Below, in pieces: positions 1 through 5,848 of a DNA stretch of 13,454 nucleotides. Under the pieces are notes generated by a model. The model had not been told where the DNA came from and ran no database searches. It saw nothing but the letters and a program-made list of their open reading frames with translations. The number at the start of each line of letters is the position of its first letter. Position 1 is the first letter of the stretch. The stretch is from Bacteroidota bacterium (GTDB taxonomy: Bacteria > Bacteroidota > Bacteroidia > NS11-12g > UBA955), in NCBI GenBank assembly GCA_027488495.1, contig JAIYBO010000167.1, positions 1 to 13,454 of the forward strand, in the 5' to 3' direction. The position numbers and the translations under genes were made by a program.

Positions 1-1001
1 ACATAAGGATAGCTCGAATTCCATTGAGCATCCACCGTGGCGAAATAGCAATATATGCCGTTGGGGTATTCTGGGGTTACACAAAAACGACCGTTGTGCT
101 CATCCAGATACTCGCTTTGCTGAGCAGACGGTGCCACGTACTCATAATCCTCCCGAAACAAACCCAAAGGATAGGTTGAATTCACGGCCGGACCGTCCAC
201 CACATCGGAACCATCGGCATAATGGGTTCTCACCGCAATGTTTCTTAGTTTGTAGCTACTTTTCATCCGAACCAATCCACCGGTACCATCCACATTCTTG
301 AATCCATAGGCACCATATATCGGGAAACCATCAACCGCATAGCCCAACAAAGGTGCATGTTGCGTACTGTCAATTACATACAAACCGTCTGCCGCATACA
401 AATCGCAGACATTCGATATCACCTTTTTATCCAATTTGAACGCCGAAGGATTTTGATGATGGTGATAATTGCCCATCGCCGGATGTCCTTTCGCACAATC
501 AAACCCACCCCGCTCAGCAACTACCGCATCCCGGTTCCAAACATTGTCGCCCATCCCCATAAGCGGCCCGCCTTTCAACGCTTGCTGCGCATTGCTCCAA
601 CTTACACCATCTCTGTAATCAAACAAAGCAACTCCATTGATAAAAATCCCAATATTACCACCGGTTGTACTCGTGGGTGTAACCGAATTTTTCACTGGCT
701 TCAGAGATATTTTGAAAATCGCATTCTGATTTTGCGCCAAACTGGGATTGCCATCCAAAAACGGACCCGTGATGTATGATGGAATTCCAGTAGTTGTCAC
801 ATACACCCAATCCGTGGAGTATTGCACCTTTTGAACATTCGCCAGCACATCATCCGCCACCGGGGTTGAATTGCCTTTTACATAATGTCTACCCTTGATA
901 TTGGTGGTGTTTTGAATCCATTGAGTGATCCCTGGATTGGTTTGGGCGATGGCCGATCCGCCCATCATCAACAAACAGAAGAAGTGTATTTTTCGTAACA
1001 T
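1..1001 (-). CDS. YHYH-domain exported protein (3' end beyond window)
   Basis: Reading the minus strand from ATG at 1001-999 gives 333 open codons that run off the window edge, so the C-terminus is missing. Residues 1-19 form a signal peptide (MLRKIHFFCLLMMGGSAIA, then QTNPG), so the protein is exported. It matches the YHYH family (Pfam YHYH) by its order of motifs: GIFINGVALFDYRDG near 118-132, GNYHHHQNP at 177-185, GYAVDGFPIYGAYG at 220-233, and DEHNGRFCVTPEYPNG at 300-315. The signature is YHHH (179-182) instead of the eponymous YHYH. The clustered His residues and the DG-rich loops suggest metal binding, but no biochemical function is established for the family. It lies 61 bases downstream of the di-heme peroxidase gene on the same strand with no hairpin terminator between, so it probably belongs to the same operon. 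Family members in Bacteroidota often end in a secretion sorting domain; that cannot be seen here. Confidence 0.88.
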   Translation of the reverse strand, partial: MLRKIHFFCLLMMGGSAIAQTNPGITQWIQNTTNIKGRHYVKGNSTPVADDVLANVQKVQYSTDWVYVTTTGIPSYITGPFLDGNPSLAQNQNAIFKISLKPVKNSVTPTSTTGGNIGIFINGVALFDYRDGVSWSNAQQALKGGPLMGMGDNVWNRDAVVAERGGFDCAKGHPAMGNYHHHQNPSAFKLDKKVISNVCDLYAADGLYVIDSTQHAPLLGYAVDGFPIYGAYGFKNVDGTGGLVRMKSSYKLRNIAVRTHYADGSDVVDGPAVNSTYPLGLFREDYEYVAPSAQQSEYLDEHNGRFCVTPEYPNGIYCYFATVDAQWNSSYPY

Positions 1002-1062
1002 ACTGTCCCTTAGACGACAAAGTTCAACCAATCACGCGCATTTTCTTCTTTTTTTCTCCATC

Positions 1063-2190
1063 TCATTTTCTTGGCGATTGTCGAGGATCCACAAAATCCT
1101 TGGAATACAAAAATTTCCGATCGGTCAACGTCATCAAAAAAGCCACCAAATCCACGCGCTCATTGGCATCCAACGATATATCAATCACCTTTCGCTGCCC
1201 CTCACCAGAATCCCCAGAAATAACCGAACCACCCCCATCGCCCCGAACCACCAACCGCTTTCCTGAATAGTTTTTCACCACCTGATACAAAGATTGAAAC
1301 CCGCCATTGTGCATATACGGAAAACTCACCTCCACATTCCGCAACGTAGGAATCTTCATGTGATACGCATCATTCACCAAACCCGTTACCAGCGCCCTAC
1401 CCCGATCCAAACCACTCACCAATGTACCCGCAGAATCCATGCCGTTCAACCCATCAGCCCATCCATTGTATTCGTATCCGGGACGGGTAAACAGGGGCTC
1501 GGAATGACAAGCAGCGCAGAATTTTTGAAACAACGCATACCCCCTATTTTCTTGTTGGGTAAAGCTTATTTGTTGTCGACGCATCGAATCGTATCGAGAC
1601 TGATCACTCACGAATGTGAGCTCAAACCGGGCGATGGCTTTTAGCGCCAGGGGCAATGAAATCGGCTGATTTGGGTACGCTAAGGCAAACAGGGTTTGAT
1701 ACCTCGGATTTTGTTTTATGCCATTCAAATAGTCTTGGAGCGACATGCCCATTTCTGTGTGTGCGGCGATGGGTGCCATGGATTGCAACTCCAGATGTTG
1801 GATGGCACCGTCCCACATGAATCCCGATTGCCAAGCGAGGTTCATGAGGGCCGGCGCGTTGCGCCGGCCCTCCCTATCGAAAACACCGTGACTCAATTTG
1901 TGGTCCACGTGTGCAAATGCCGTGTACGACGTATGACAGCTGCCACAACTCACTTTGCCATCCGCCGATAGCGATTCATCGTAAAACAAAATCCTGCCCA
2001 ACGCAATTTCTGCATCCACGTTCACACCACTCGAAAATACCAATACGGGCTTTGGCCATCCCTCCCGTGACAATCGCTCATACCTGCGCTCTACAGATTT
2101 CGCGTCGCCCAATCCACCCCCCGCATATCCCAAAATCACACAGCCGCTCAAGGCAACACAAACAATCCCAATCCAGCCTGTCCTTCTCAT
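1063..2190 (-). CDS. MbnH/MauG-type di-heme cytochrome c peroxidase lipoprotein
   Basis: A 375-residue protein of the bacterial di-heme cytochrome c peroxidase/MauG superfamily. The N-terminus carries a lipobox (LSGC at 14-17), so it is probably a lipid-anchored envelope protein. Two c-type heme sites are visible: CGSCH at 82-86 and CAACH at 225-229. Other family landmarks are GRILFYDESLSADGKVSC upstream of heme 1, GRRNAPALMN at 108-117, FMWDGA at 124-129, and PTLRNVEVSFPYMHNGGF at 281-298, where the Met-His pair is the region that supplies axial ligands in relatives. It starts 4 bases after the stop of an MbnP-family gene. In methanotrophs, MbnH is exactly this type of enzyme and acts on MbnP, oxidising a Trp to kynurenine. 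The pairing here makes a protein-modifying role more likely than simple peroxide detoxification, but that is inferred from context. A 12-bp perfect hairpin lies inside the gene, at the codons for EGRRNAPAL. Confidence 0.9.
   Translation of the reverse strand: MRRTGWIGIVCVALSGCVILGYAGGGLGDAKSVERRYERLSREGWPKPVLVFSSGVNVDAEIALGRILFYDESLSADGKVSCGSCHTSYTAFAHVDHKLSHGVFDREGRRNAPALMNLAWQSGFMWDGAIQHLELQSMAPIAAHTEMGMSLQDYLNGIKQNPRYQTLFALAYPNQPISLPLALKAIARFELTFVSDQSRYDSMRRQQISFTQQENRGYALFQKFCAACHSEPLFTRPGYEYNGWADGLNGMDSAGTLVSGLDRGRALVTGLVNDAYHMKIPTLRNVEVSFPYMHNGGFQSLYQVVKNYSGKRLVVRGDGGGSVISGDSGEGQRKVIDISLDANERVDLVAFLMTLTDRKFLYSKDFVDPRQSPRK
1846..1872. repeat. Perfect 12-bp-arm hairpin inside the di-heme peroxidase gene
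   Basis: Arms gagggccggcgc (1846-1857) and gcgccggccctc (1861-1872) with a 3-base loop. They encode the conserved EGRRNAPAL stretch. No T-tract follows, so it is not a standard terminator. Confidence 0.85.
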
Positions 2191-2194
2191 CTTC

Positions 2195-2965
2195 TTATTC
2201 CCGACGATTTCTTCGTCTCACGATATTCAATACATTTCGATGCCTAGGCGACACCGATATCTCATCATCTACCCAAATACCTTCGGCAACCAACGAACAG
2301 TATCTGCGCCCAGCGGAGCTGGGCGACATTACACGTACCTCATCGCCCAAATTCAACAGCAGAGAATCCAAGGACCAAACAAAACCCAAATTACGTTTTG
2401 ATGGTCGTTTCCCACCGTGAATTGCATCTAGAAAAAAGCCATAAAAGGCCATTGAGGTTTTATTCTCACCCTCAAATCCGCCCAAATGCAATTCCAATTT
2501 CCGTTCACCCGCCGAATCCCGCAACAACCCCTCCAATTTAAATTGAATATACCCTGATTGCCATGTCCAATACATCCCGTGAACTGGATCCAAATCGCCA
2601 TCCATCACCCCGCCGCGCTGCAACAAACTATCCACGCCAAACAACATCCAAACAGCAAAATCAACTTTACGAGCATATACTTGGCGATGTAAACTTGCGC
2701 TATCAGCCAAATCCAAGAGCCAAGCATCACCTACTCTGGTCTGCCGTCTGTTCGCCAAATATGGCGTAACATACCAGCGCATCACATCAACTTTGCATTC
2801 CAAACCGCCCGGCAACACCGTCCACTGATTCAACACCAATGGCTTTCCTGCCAACGTAACCTGATGATGAAAATCCAGTCTTTGCCCATGCAGCCGTCCC
2901 ATCGCTGCGAACAAAAGTCCGAGCAACAACCGACGAAGGCCCAAGCCCAACATAAAATCCATCAT
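2195..2965 (-). CDS. MbnP-family copper-binding-type protein
   Basis: A 256-residue exported protein with a signal peptide (hydrophobic core about 6-22, likely cleavage after LHG27). The body matches the MbnP family: LDFHHQVTLAGKPLVLNQ early in the mature protein, LFGVDSLLQRGGVMDGDLDP at 108-127, HGMYWTWQSGYIQFKLEG at 129-146, and HLGGFEG at 160-166. In the characterised methanotroph MbnP, one Trp is converted to kynurenine by the partner MbnH and then takes part in copper binding. Candidate Trp residues here are W48, W64, W133 and W135; I cannot tell which would be modified. The gene ends 4 bases before the MbnH-like gene and begins 23 bases after the CnrX/CpxP-like gene, all on one strand. 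ATG at 2965 is chosen; ATGs at 2962 and 2953 are also possible. The C-terminus is unusually Arg-rich (RRRNRRE). Confidence 0.88.
   Translation of the reverse strand: MMDFMLGLGLRRLLLGLLFAAMGRLHGQRLDFHHQVTLAGKPLVLNQWTVLPGGLECKVDVMRWYVTPYLANRRQTRVGDAWLLDLADSASLHRQVYARKVDFAVWMLFGVDSLLQRGGVMDGDLDPVHGMYWTWQSGYIQFKLEGLLRDSAGERKLELHLGGFEGENKTSMAFYGFFLDAIHGGKRPSKRNLGFVWSLDSLLLNLGDEVRVMSPSSAGRRYCSLVAEGIWVDDEISVSPRHRNVLNIVRRRNRRE
2307..2325. repeat. 8-bp-arm hairpin inside the MbnP gene
   Basis: Arms cgcccagc (2307-2314) and gctgggcg (2318-2325) with a 3-base loop, encoding part of SPSSAGR. It is shorter than the other intragenic hairpins but of the same kind. Confidence 0.6.
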
Positions 2966-2973
2966 GATTGCAT

Positions 2974-2981
2974 CAAATCTA
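2974..2981 (-). promoter_or_regulatory. Perfect Bacteroidota -7 box before MbnP gene
   Basis: TAGATTTG on the minus strand is an exact match to the Bacteroidota -7 consensus TAnnTTTG. It ends 8 bases before the MbnP ATG and lies within the 23-base gap after the sensor gene. No TTTG is seen at the expected -33 position, so it may be a weak internal housekeeping promoter for MbnP-MbnH-YHYH, or chance. Confidence 0.35.
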
Positions 2982-2988
2982 GGGCAAA

Positions 2989-3483
2989 TTACCGCCTTCT
3001 TGGCATTTTTTCACCGCCCAGACGATGTCCAAACATCTCGTTAAATTCAACCACCATCTCTTCAAACGCCTTCACCTGCCTACCCTCACACAAACCTTTC
3101 ATTTGCTTAAAATGGGCCACATGTATTTGATGTATTTCTGCTTGAAGCGAACCAATTTCCTTACAAATTTGCATCGTCTCAGTTGAATCCATCCCAGAAC
3201 CAACCCCCTCAAACAGCGTTTGCCTCAACGCATTGATTTTCCGCTCGCGCTCCCCCACCGCTTTCCTATGCAATGCGATAAATCCCTCATATTTTTTCAC
3301 TTGCCAATCTTCAAATTGCAAGCGCTTGATAACTTCTTTTTTCGGACCCTCTCCCCTGCCATTCCTTCTACCCATCTCGCCCTTCCCCTGAAACGAACTC
3401 ACCCAAAATCCGGCTACCACCAATAAATTCAACACCAAAAGGGCCATCACCCAGCGATTGTTTATCTCAATTTTCATGGTCAT
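2989..3483 (-). CDS. Membrane-anchored CnrX/CpxP/Spy-like periplasmic metal sensor
   Basis: A 164-residue protein with one N-terminal membrane segment (about 11-30) and a charged, helical periplasmic body. Length, topology and Arg/Glu/Lys-rich helices fit the Spy/CpxP/CnrX (heavy-metal sensor) superfamily, though no single decisive motif is present. Possible metal ligands stand out: H118, H121 and H124 on one helix (EIHQIHVAHF), with M127, C107, C132, H72 and H153 nearby. In the Cnr system of Cupriavidus, CnrX senses Ni/Co and works with anti-sigma CnrY and sigma CnrH. The gene order here (sigma, anti-sigma-like, sensor) is the same type of module. The start overlaps the preceding gene by 17 bases (ATG at 3483) or 11 (ATG at 3477, MKIEINN), which indicates translational coupling. 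It is otherwise an uncharacterised stress or metal chaperone. Confidence 0.7.
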   Translation of the reverse strand: MTMKIEINNRWVMALLVLNLLVVAGFWVSSFQGKGEMGRRNGRGEGPKKEVIKRLQFEDWQVKKYEGFIALHRKAVGERERKINALRQTLFEGVGSGMDSTETMQICKEIGSLQAEIHQIHVAHFKQMKGLCEGRQVKAFEEMVVEFNEMFGHRLGGEKMPRRR

Positions 3484-3817
3484 ATAATTGTTCCGTTTGA
3501 TTCAAAAAAACACCCATCCATTCAGCGCCTGCCACCTCTCCTGAGCGAGGCCCTTGCAATGCACCCCGAATCACGATCACCTCCAAAAACACCACCAACA
3601 ACGCAGTAAATATCCAAGTAAATTGGCGTGATGTCGATACACCTTGCGCGCGGCGCCCCGTCATTGCACCTTTCCATCCCATTACTTCGCGATGCGATTT
3701 TTCCTCACGCCTCGATTCAATCTTCGATACAACCCGTGAAAACAAAAATGGAGACACCTCCACCCGATTCACACGATTTGCCGGCGCAAATGGATCAAAA
3801 TCTTGTTTCTTTTTCAT
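3467..3817 (-). CDS. Putative short single-pass anti-sigma factor
   Basis: A 116-residue protein: cytoplasmic N-terminus of about 65 residues, one transmembrane segment at about 67-86 (FTWIFTALLVVFLEVIVIRG), and a short periplasmic tail of about 30 residues. The N-terminal region VEVSPFLFSRVVSKIESRREE resembles short Bacteroidota proteins encoded next to ECF sigma factors. It lacks the HxxxCxxC zinc-binding anti-sigma signature and a FecR domain. The anti-sigma role is inferred from topology and position: downstream of the sigma gene and upstream of the CnrX-like gene, which it overlaps by 17 bases. This layout is comparable to CnrY. Its ATG overlaps the stop of a 26-codon ORF (ATGA). Confidence 0.65.
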   Translation of the reverse strand: MKKKQDFDPFAPANRVNRVEVSPFLFSRVVSKIESRREEKSHREVMGWKGAMTGRRAQGVSTSRQFTWIFTALLVVFLEVIVIRGALQGPRSGEVAGAEWMGVFLNQTEQLYDHEN

Positions 3818-3894
3818 GGTGTATCAATGAGTTCTTGTTTCGCATCAACCGCAAAATACCTGTTGACTAGACGCTTAGACGATACTTTTATCAT
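3814..3894 (-). CDS. 26-residue mini-ORF bridging sigma and anti-sigma genes
   Basis: An ORF of 26 codons plus stop fills the whole gap between the sigma gene and the anti-sigma-like gene. Its ATG (3894-3892) overlaps the sigma stop as ATGA, and its TGA (3816-3814) overlaps the anti-sigma ATG as ATGA. The peptide begins MIKVSSKRLVNRYF and ends AKQELIDTP; it is basic in the first half and soluble, with no membrane segment. Precise 4-base overlaps at both ends argue for real translation, either as a coupling device that keeps ribosomes moving into the anti-sigma gene or as a functional micropeptide. The NRYF stretch loosely recalls the N-terminal helix of some Bacteroidota anti-sigma proteins, so it could be a split-off segment. 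No family is recognised. Confidence 0.5.
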   Translation of the reverse strand: MIKVSSKRLVNRYFAVDAKQELIDTP

Positions 3895-4418
3895 TTTCCT
3901 TCGCTTTTTTGTGAAAATTTGATCAGATTCTTCCTTGCCCTGCCCAGCAAAGATTCCACCGCCTTTTCCGTTGTCCCCAAAATCTGTGAGGCCTCCGAAA
4001 TGTCTAATCCTTCCATCCGCACCAATATCAAGGCCGTTCTTTGTTTTTCGGGCAACCGATCGATCCAGCCAAACCACTGCTTCAATTCTTCTTTGTATTC
4101 CAACGCCACCCCAGGATGATTGAATTCCGTATTCTGCTGTGGCACCCACTGCGTAAACACATCGAAGTACTGCAACACACCCCAACCCCGCTTTTGGGCA
4201 CCCCTCAATTTCAATTTATCCAACGAGCGATTCACAGCAATGCGATAAATCCAGGTTCCCAAACTCGACTTCCCCTCAAACTGAATGCCCTTCTCGTGAA
4301 CCGTCAAAAACACATCTTGAACCACCTCCTCAGCATCTTCAACATTCCTCAAATGATTCAAGGCGATGTTGTAAACGCGATGGGCGTGTTGTCGGTATAT
4401 TTCTTCCAGAGACTGCAA
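3891..4418 (-). CDS. ECF (sigma-70 family) RNA polymerase sigma factor
   Basis: A 175-residue extracytoplasmic-function sigma factor. Region 2 spans about 10-71 (LEEIYRQHAHRVYNIALN, EDAEEVVQDVFLTVHEK, GTWIYRIAVNRSLDKLK), and region 4 spans about 118-166 (IDRLPEKQRTALILVRMEG, then a helix-turn-helix ending in AVESLLGRARKNL). The linker, about 72-117, contains PQQNTEFNHPG. No ATG exists in frame upstream: the frame closes at TGA 4436-4434, so the start is taken as TTG at 4418-4416, directly followed by the conserved N-terminus. The gene lies 64 bases after hutI and heads a run of tightly packed genes ending in MbnP/MbnH/YHYH, which are the likely targets of the sigma factor (inference). A 9-bp inverted repeat sits just before the start. 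Confidence 0.93.
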   Translation of the reverse strand: MQSLEEIYRQHAHRVYNIALNHLRNVEDAEEVVQDVFLTVHEKGIQFEGKSSLGTWIYRIAVNRSLDKLKLRGAQKRGWGVLQYFDVFTQWVPQQNTEFNHPGVALEYKEELKQWFGWIDRLPEKQRTALILVRMEGLDISEASQILGTTEKAVESLLGRARKNLIKFSQKSEGK

Positions 4419-4423
4419 CGATT

Positions 4424-4443
4424 TTGTTTTTGTTCAAAAACAA
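4424..4443. promoter_or_regulatory. AT-rich inverted repeat just upstream of the sigma gene start
   Basis: The arms TTGTTTTTG (4424-4432) and CAAAAACAA (4435-4443) are perfect reverse complements around a 2-base centre. The repeat ends 5 bases before the TTG start of the sigma gene. It could be an operator for autoregulation or an RNA hairpin limiting initiation at an already weak start codon. No T-tract follows, so it is not a good terminator for hutI. Confidence 0.4.
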
Positions 4444-4482
4444 GACGACAAAAAACATGGTTGTCCCCCCCAAAGAAAAAAA

Positions 4483-5820
4483 TTATTTCCGCAAAAATTC
4501 TTCACCGCCAACAAACACGCGATCGCAGTGGTTGCGTCCCATGAAATACGGAATGGCCCGAATGGCATTGGGTGTATGGGTGGTGAAGAAGTTGGCTCGC
4601 TGGCCTGCGGACAGCGAGCCAACTTCTTCTTCGCAACGCAGCGCGCGCGCTGCGTTGCATGTAATCGCATAAAACGCCTCCGCCGGCAACAACTTCATCT
4701 GAGTGCAAGCCAATGCCCACACGATCTGCAAGCTCCCAATTGGACTGCTGCCAGGATTGAAATCCGTAGCCATCGCAAATGGCAAACCTGCATCAATCAA
4801 GGCCCTACCCGGTGCATAAGGAATGCCCAAAAAATAACTCGTACCCGGCAAGCCCACCGGCACCGTGCCCCCATATCCCATCTCCATCGACTCGCGCAAA
4901 AGAGCAACCTCCACCTCACTGCAATGCTCCAAATGATCTGCACTCCAACTGCCATTGGCCACCGCCACCTGAACTCCCCCCGTGAGACCCAACTCATTCG
5001 CATGAATCTTCGATGGCAATCCCAACGCCGCAGCCGCTTTCAATATCCGATCGGTTTGCTCCACCGTGAAAAACCCGCGATCACAAAATACATCGATGTG
5101 ATCCGCCAAACCCTCTGCCACCACCTTCGGCAACATCTCCTCAACCACCAAATCTACATACTTATCCGGCGCCCCCTTAAACTCCATCGGAATCCCGTGA
5201 GCCCCCAAAAACGTTGACTTTATCACAATGTCAAAAGCCGCCTTCAATCGCTGAATCACCCGCAACATCTTCAACTCTGCATCCACCGTTAAACCATATC
5301 CACTTTTAATCTCTACCGCCGTAGTTCCGTGCGATATCATCTGTACCAATCTTTCCGATGCCTGGGCATACAACGCGTCTTCATCCATCGCCTGCAACTT
5401 CCTAGCAGAATTCAATATGCCACCACCGGCCGCCGCAATGGCCTCGTAACTCTCACCCCGAATGCGCATCTCAAACTCCTCATGCCTTGGCGCCGCAAAC
5501 ACGATGTGCGTATGCGAATCCACCAAACCCGGCAACACCTCCACGCCCCCCAAATCCACCAATTCCATCGCTTCAGCAGCCGCCCATTCACCCAACATCG
5601 CCCCGCGTGCATCGCCATTCAATCCCCGCAAACGCCCGCAAATTTCCGCGTCTCCAAATCCCCCTTCATCGCCACCCAAAGCCACAATCCTGCCGCCATC
5701 AACCACCATCCAAGCATCGGTGAATGATTCCACCGTTTGCATTTCCAATCCTTTGCGATAACTCCCTGCCTCAGCAGCCACACCCCACATTCGTGAAATA
5801 CCATGAAATAACTTGCGCAT
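4483..5820 (-). CDS. hutI: Imidazolonepropionase
   Basis: Hydrolyses 4-imidazolone-5-propanoate to N-formimino-glutamate in histidine degradation; cytoplasmic amidohydrolase. From ATG at 5820 (MRKLFHGISRMWG) the protein has 445 residues, slightly longer than most, because of a Gly/Ala-rich insertion at about 50-90. Metal and active-site landmarks: HTH at 103-105 (VDSHTHIVF), EIKSGYGL at 170-177, H208 (LGAHGIP), H273 (KIHANE) and D353 (ATDFNPGSSPIGSL). An upstream in-frame ATG at 5856 would overlap the divergent gene, and the added residues (MVIPSKLRYLQL) look untypical, so 5820 is preferred. No other hut genes are in the window. Near the 3' end, the codons for NAARALRC and EEVGSLSAGQRANFF form two adjacent perfect hairpins. 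Confidence 0.95.
   Translation of the reverse strand: MRKLFHGISRMWGVAAEAGSYRKGLEMQTVESFTDAWMVVDGGRIVALGGDEGGFGDAEICGRLRGLNGDARGAMLGEWAAAEAMELVDLGGVEVLPGLVDSHTHIVFAAPRHEEFEMRIRGESYEAIAAAGGGILNSARKLQAMDEDALYAQASERLVQMISHGTTAVEIKSGYGLTVDAELKMLRVIQRLKAAFDIVIKSTFLGAHGIPMEFKGAPDKYVDLVVEEMLPKVVAEGLADHIDVFCDRGFFTVEQTDRILKAAAALGLPSKIHANELGLTGGVQVAVANGSWSADHLEHCSEVEVALLRESMEMGYGGTVPVGLPGTSYFLGIPYAPGRALIDAGLPFAMATDFNPGSSPIGSLQIVWALACTQMKLLPAEAFYAITCNAARALRCEEEVGSLSAGQRANFFTTHTPNAIRAIPYFMGRNHCDRVFVGGEEFLRK
4585..4629. repeat. Perfect 18-bp-arm hairpin inside hutI
   Basis: The arms are gaagaagttggctcgctg (4585-4602) and its exact reverse complement at 4612-4629, with a 9-base loop (4603-4611). The stem lies wholly inside the hutI coding sequence (EEVGSLSAGQRANFF) without breaking the frame. 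It is not a typical terminator because no T-tract follows on either strand. Confidence 0.9.
4633..4658. repeat. Perfect 26-bp palindrome inside hutI
   Basis: A self-complementary 26-base sequence, with outer arms gcaacgcagcgc (4633-4644) and gcgctgcgttgc (4647-4658). It begins 3 bases after the preceding hairpin and encodes part of NAARALRC. The two structures together make a 74-base tandem hairpin block within the gene. Confidence 0.9.
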
Positions 5821-5843
5821 CAACTGCAAATAACGCAATTTTG
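5812..5843 (+). promoter_or_regulatory. Candidate promoter for the gamma-carbonic anhydrase gene
   Basis: cTTG at 5812-5815 and CAATTTTG at 5836-5843 are separated by exactly 20 bases. This resembles the Bacteroidota TTTG-N19/20-TAnnTTTG promoter with one mismatch in each box. The predicted start of transcription falls at or within a few bases of the ATG at 5849, so the transcript would be nearly leaderless. The -33 box lies inside the first codons of the divergent hutI. Confidence 0.45.
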
Positions 5844-5848
5844 AAGGG

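Noticed and set aside
1002..1062. GAACTTTG (1025-1018, minus strand) as a promoter for the YHYH gene
   Set aside because: It lacks the first T of the -7 box and has no TTTG at -33; the gene is more simply read through from the peroxidase gene.
357..2420. Several open frames on the + strand opposite the YHYH, MbnH and MbnP genes
   Set aside because: They are antisense to well-supported family members, have low-complexity compositions caused by strand bias, and show no recognisable motifs or signal peptides.
3814..4185. A 123-codon minus-strand frame overlapping the sigma gene
   Set aside because: Most of it is a frame-shifted reading of the conserved sigma factor. Only its last 26 codons, starting at the ATG at 3894, are kept as a separate mini-ORF.
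4515..4530. GCGATCGC word (also near 7539) as a HIP1-like repeat
   Set aside because: Two occurrences in 13 kb are too few to call an overrepresented motif.
4585..4658. hutI hairpins as Rho-independent terminators
   Set aside because: They lie inside the coding sequence well before the stop codon and no T-tract follows on either strand.
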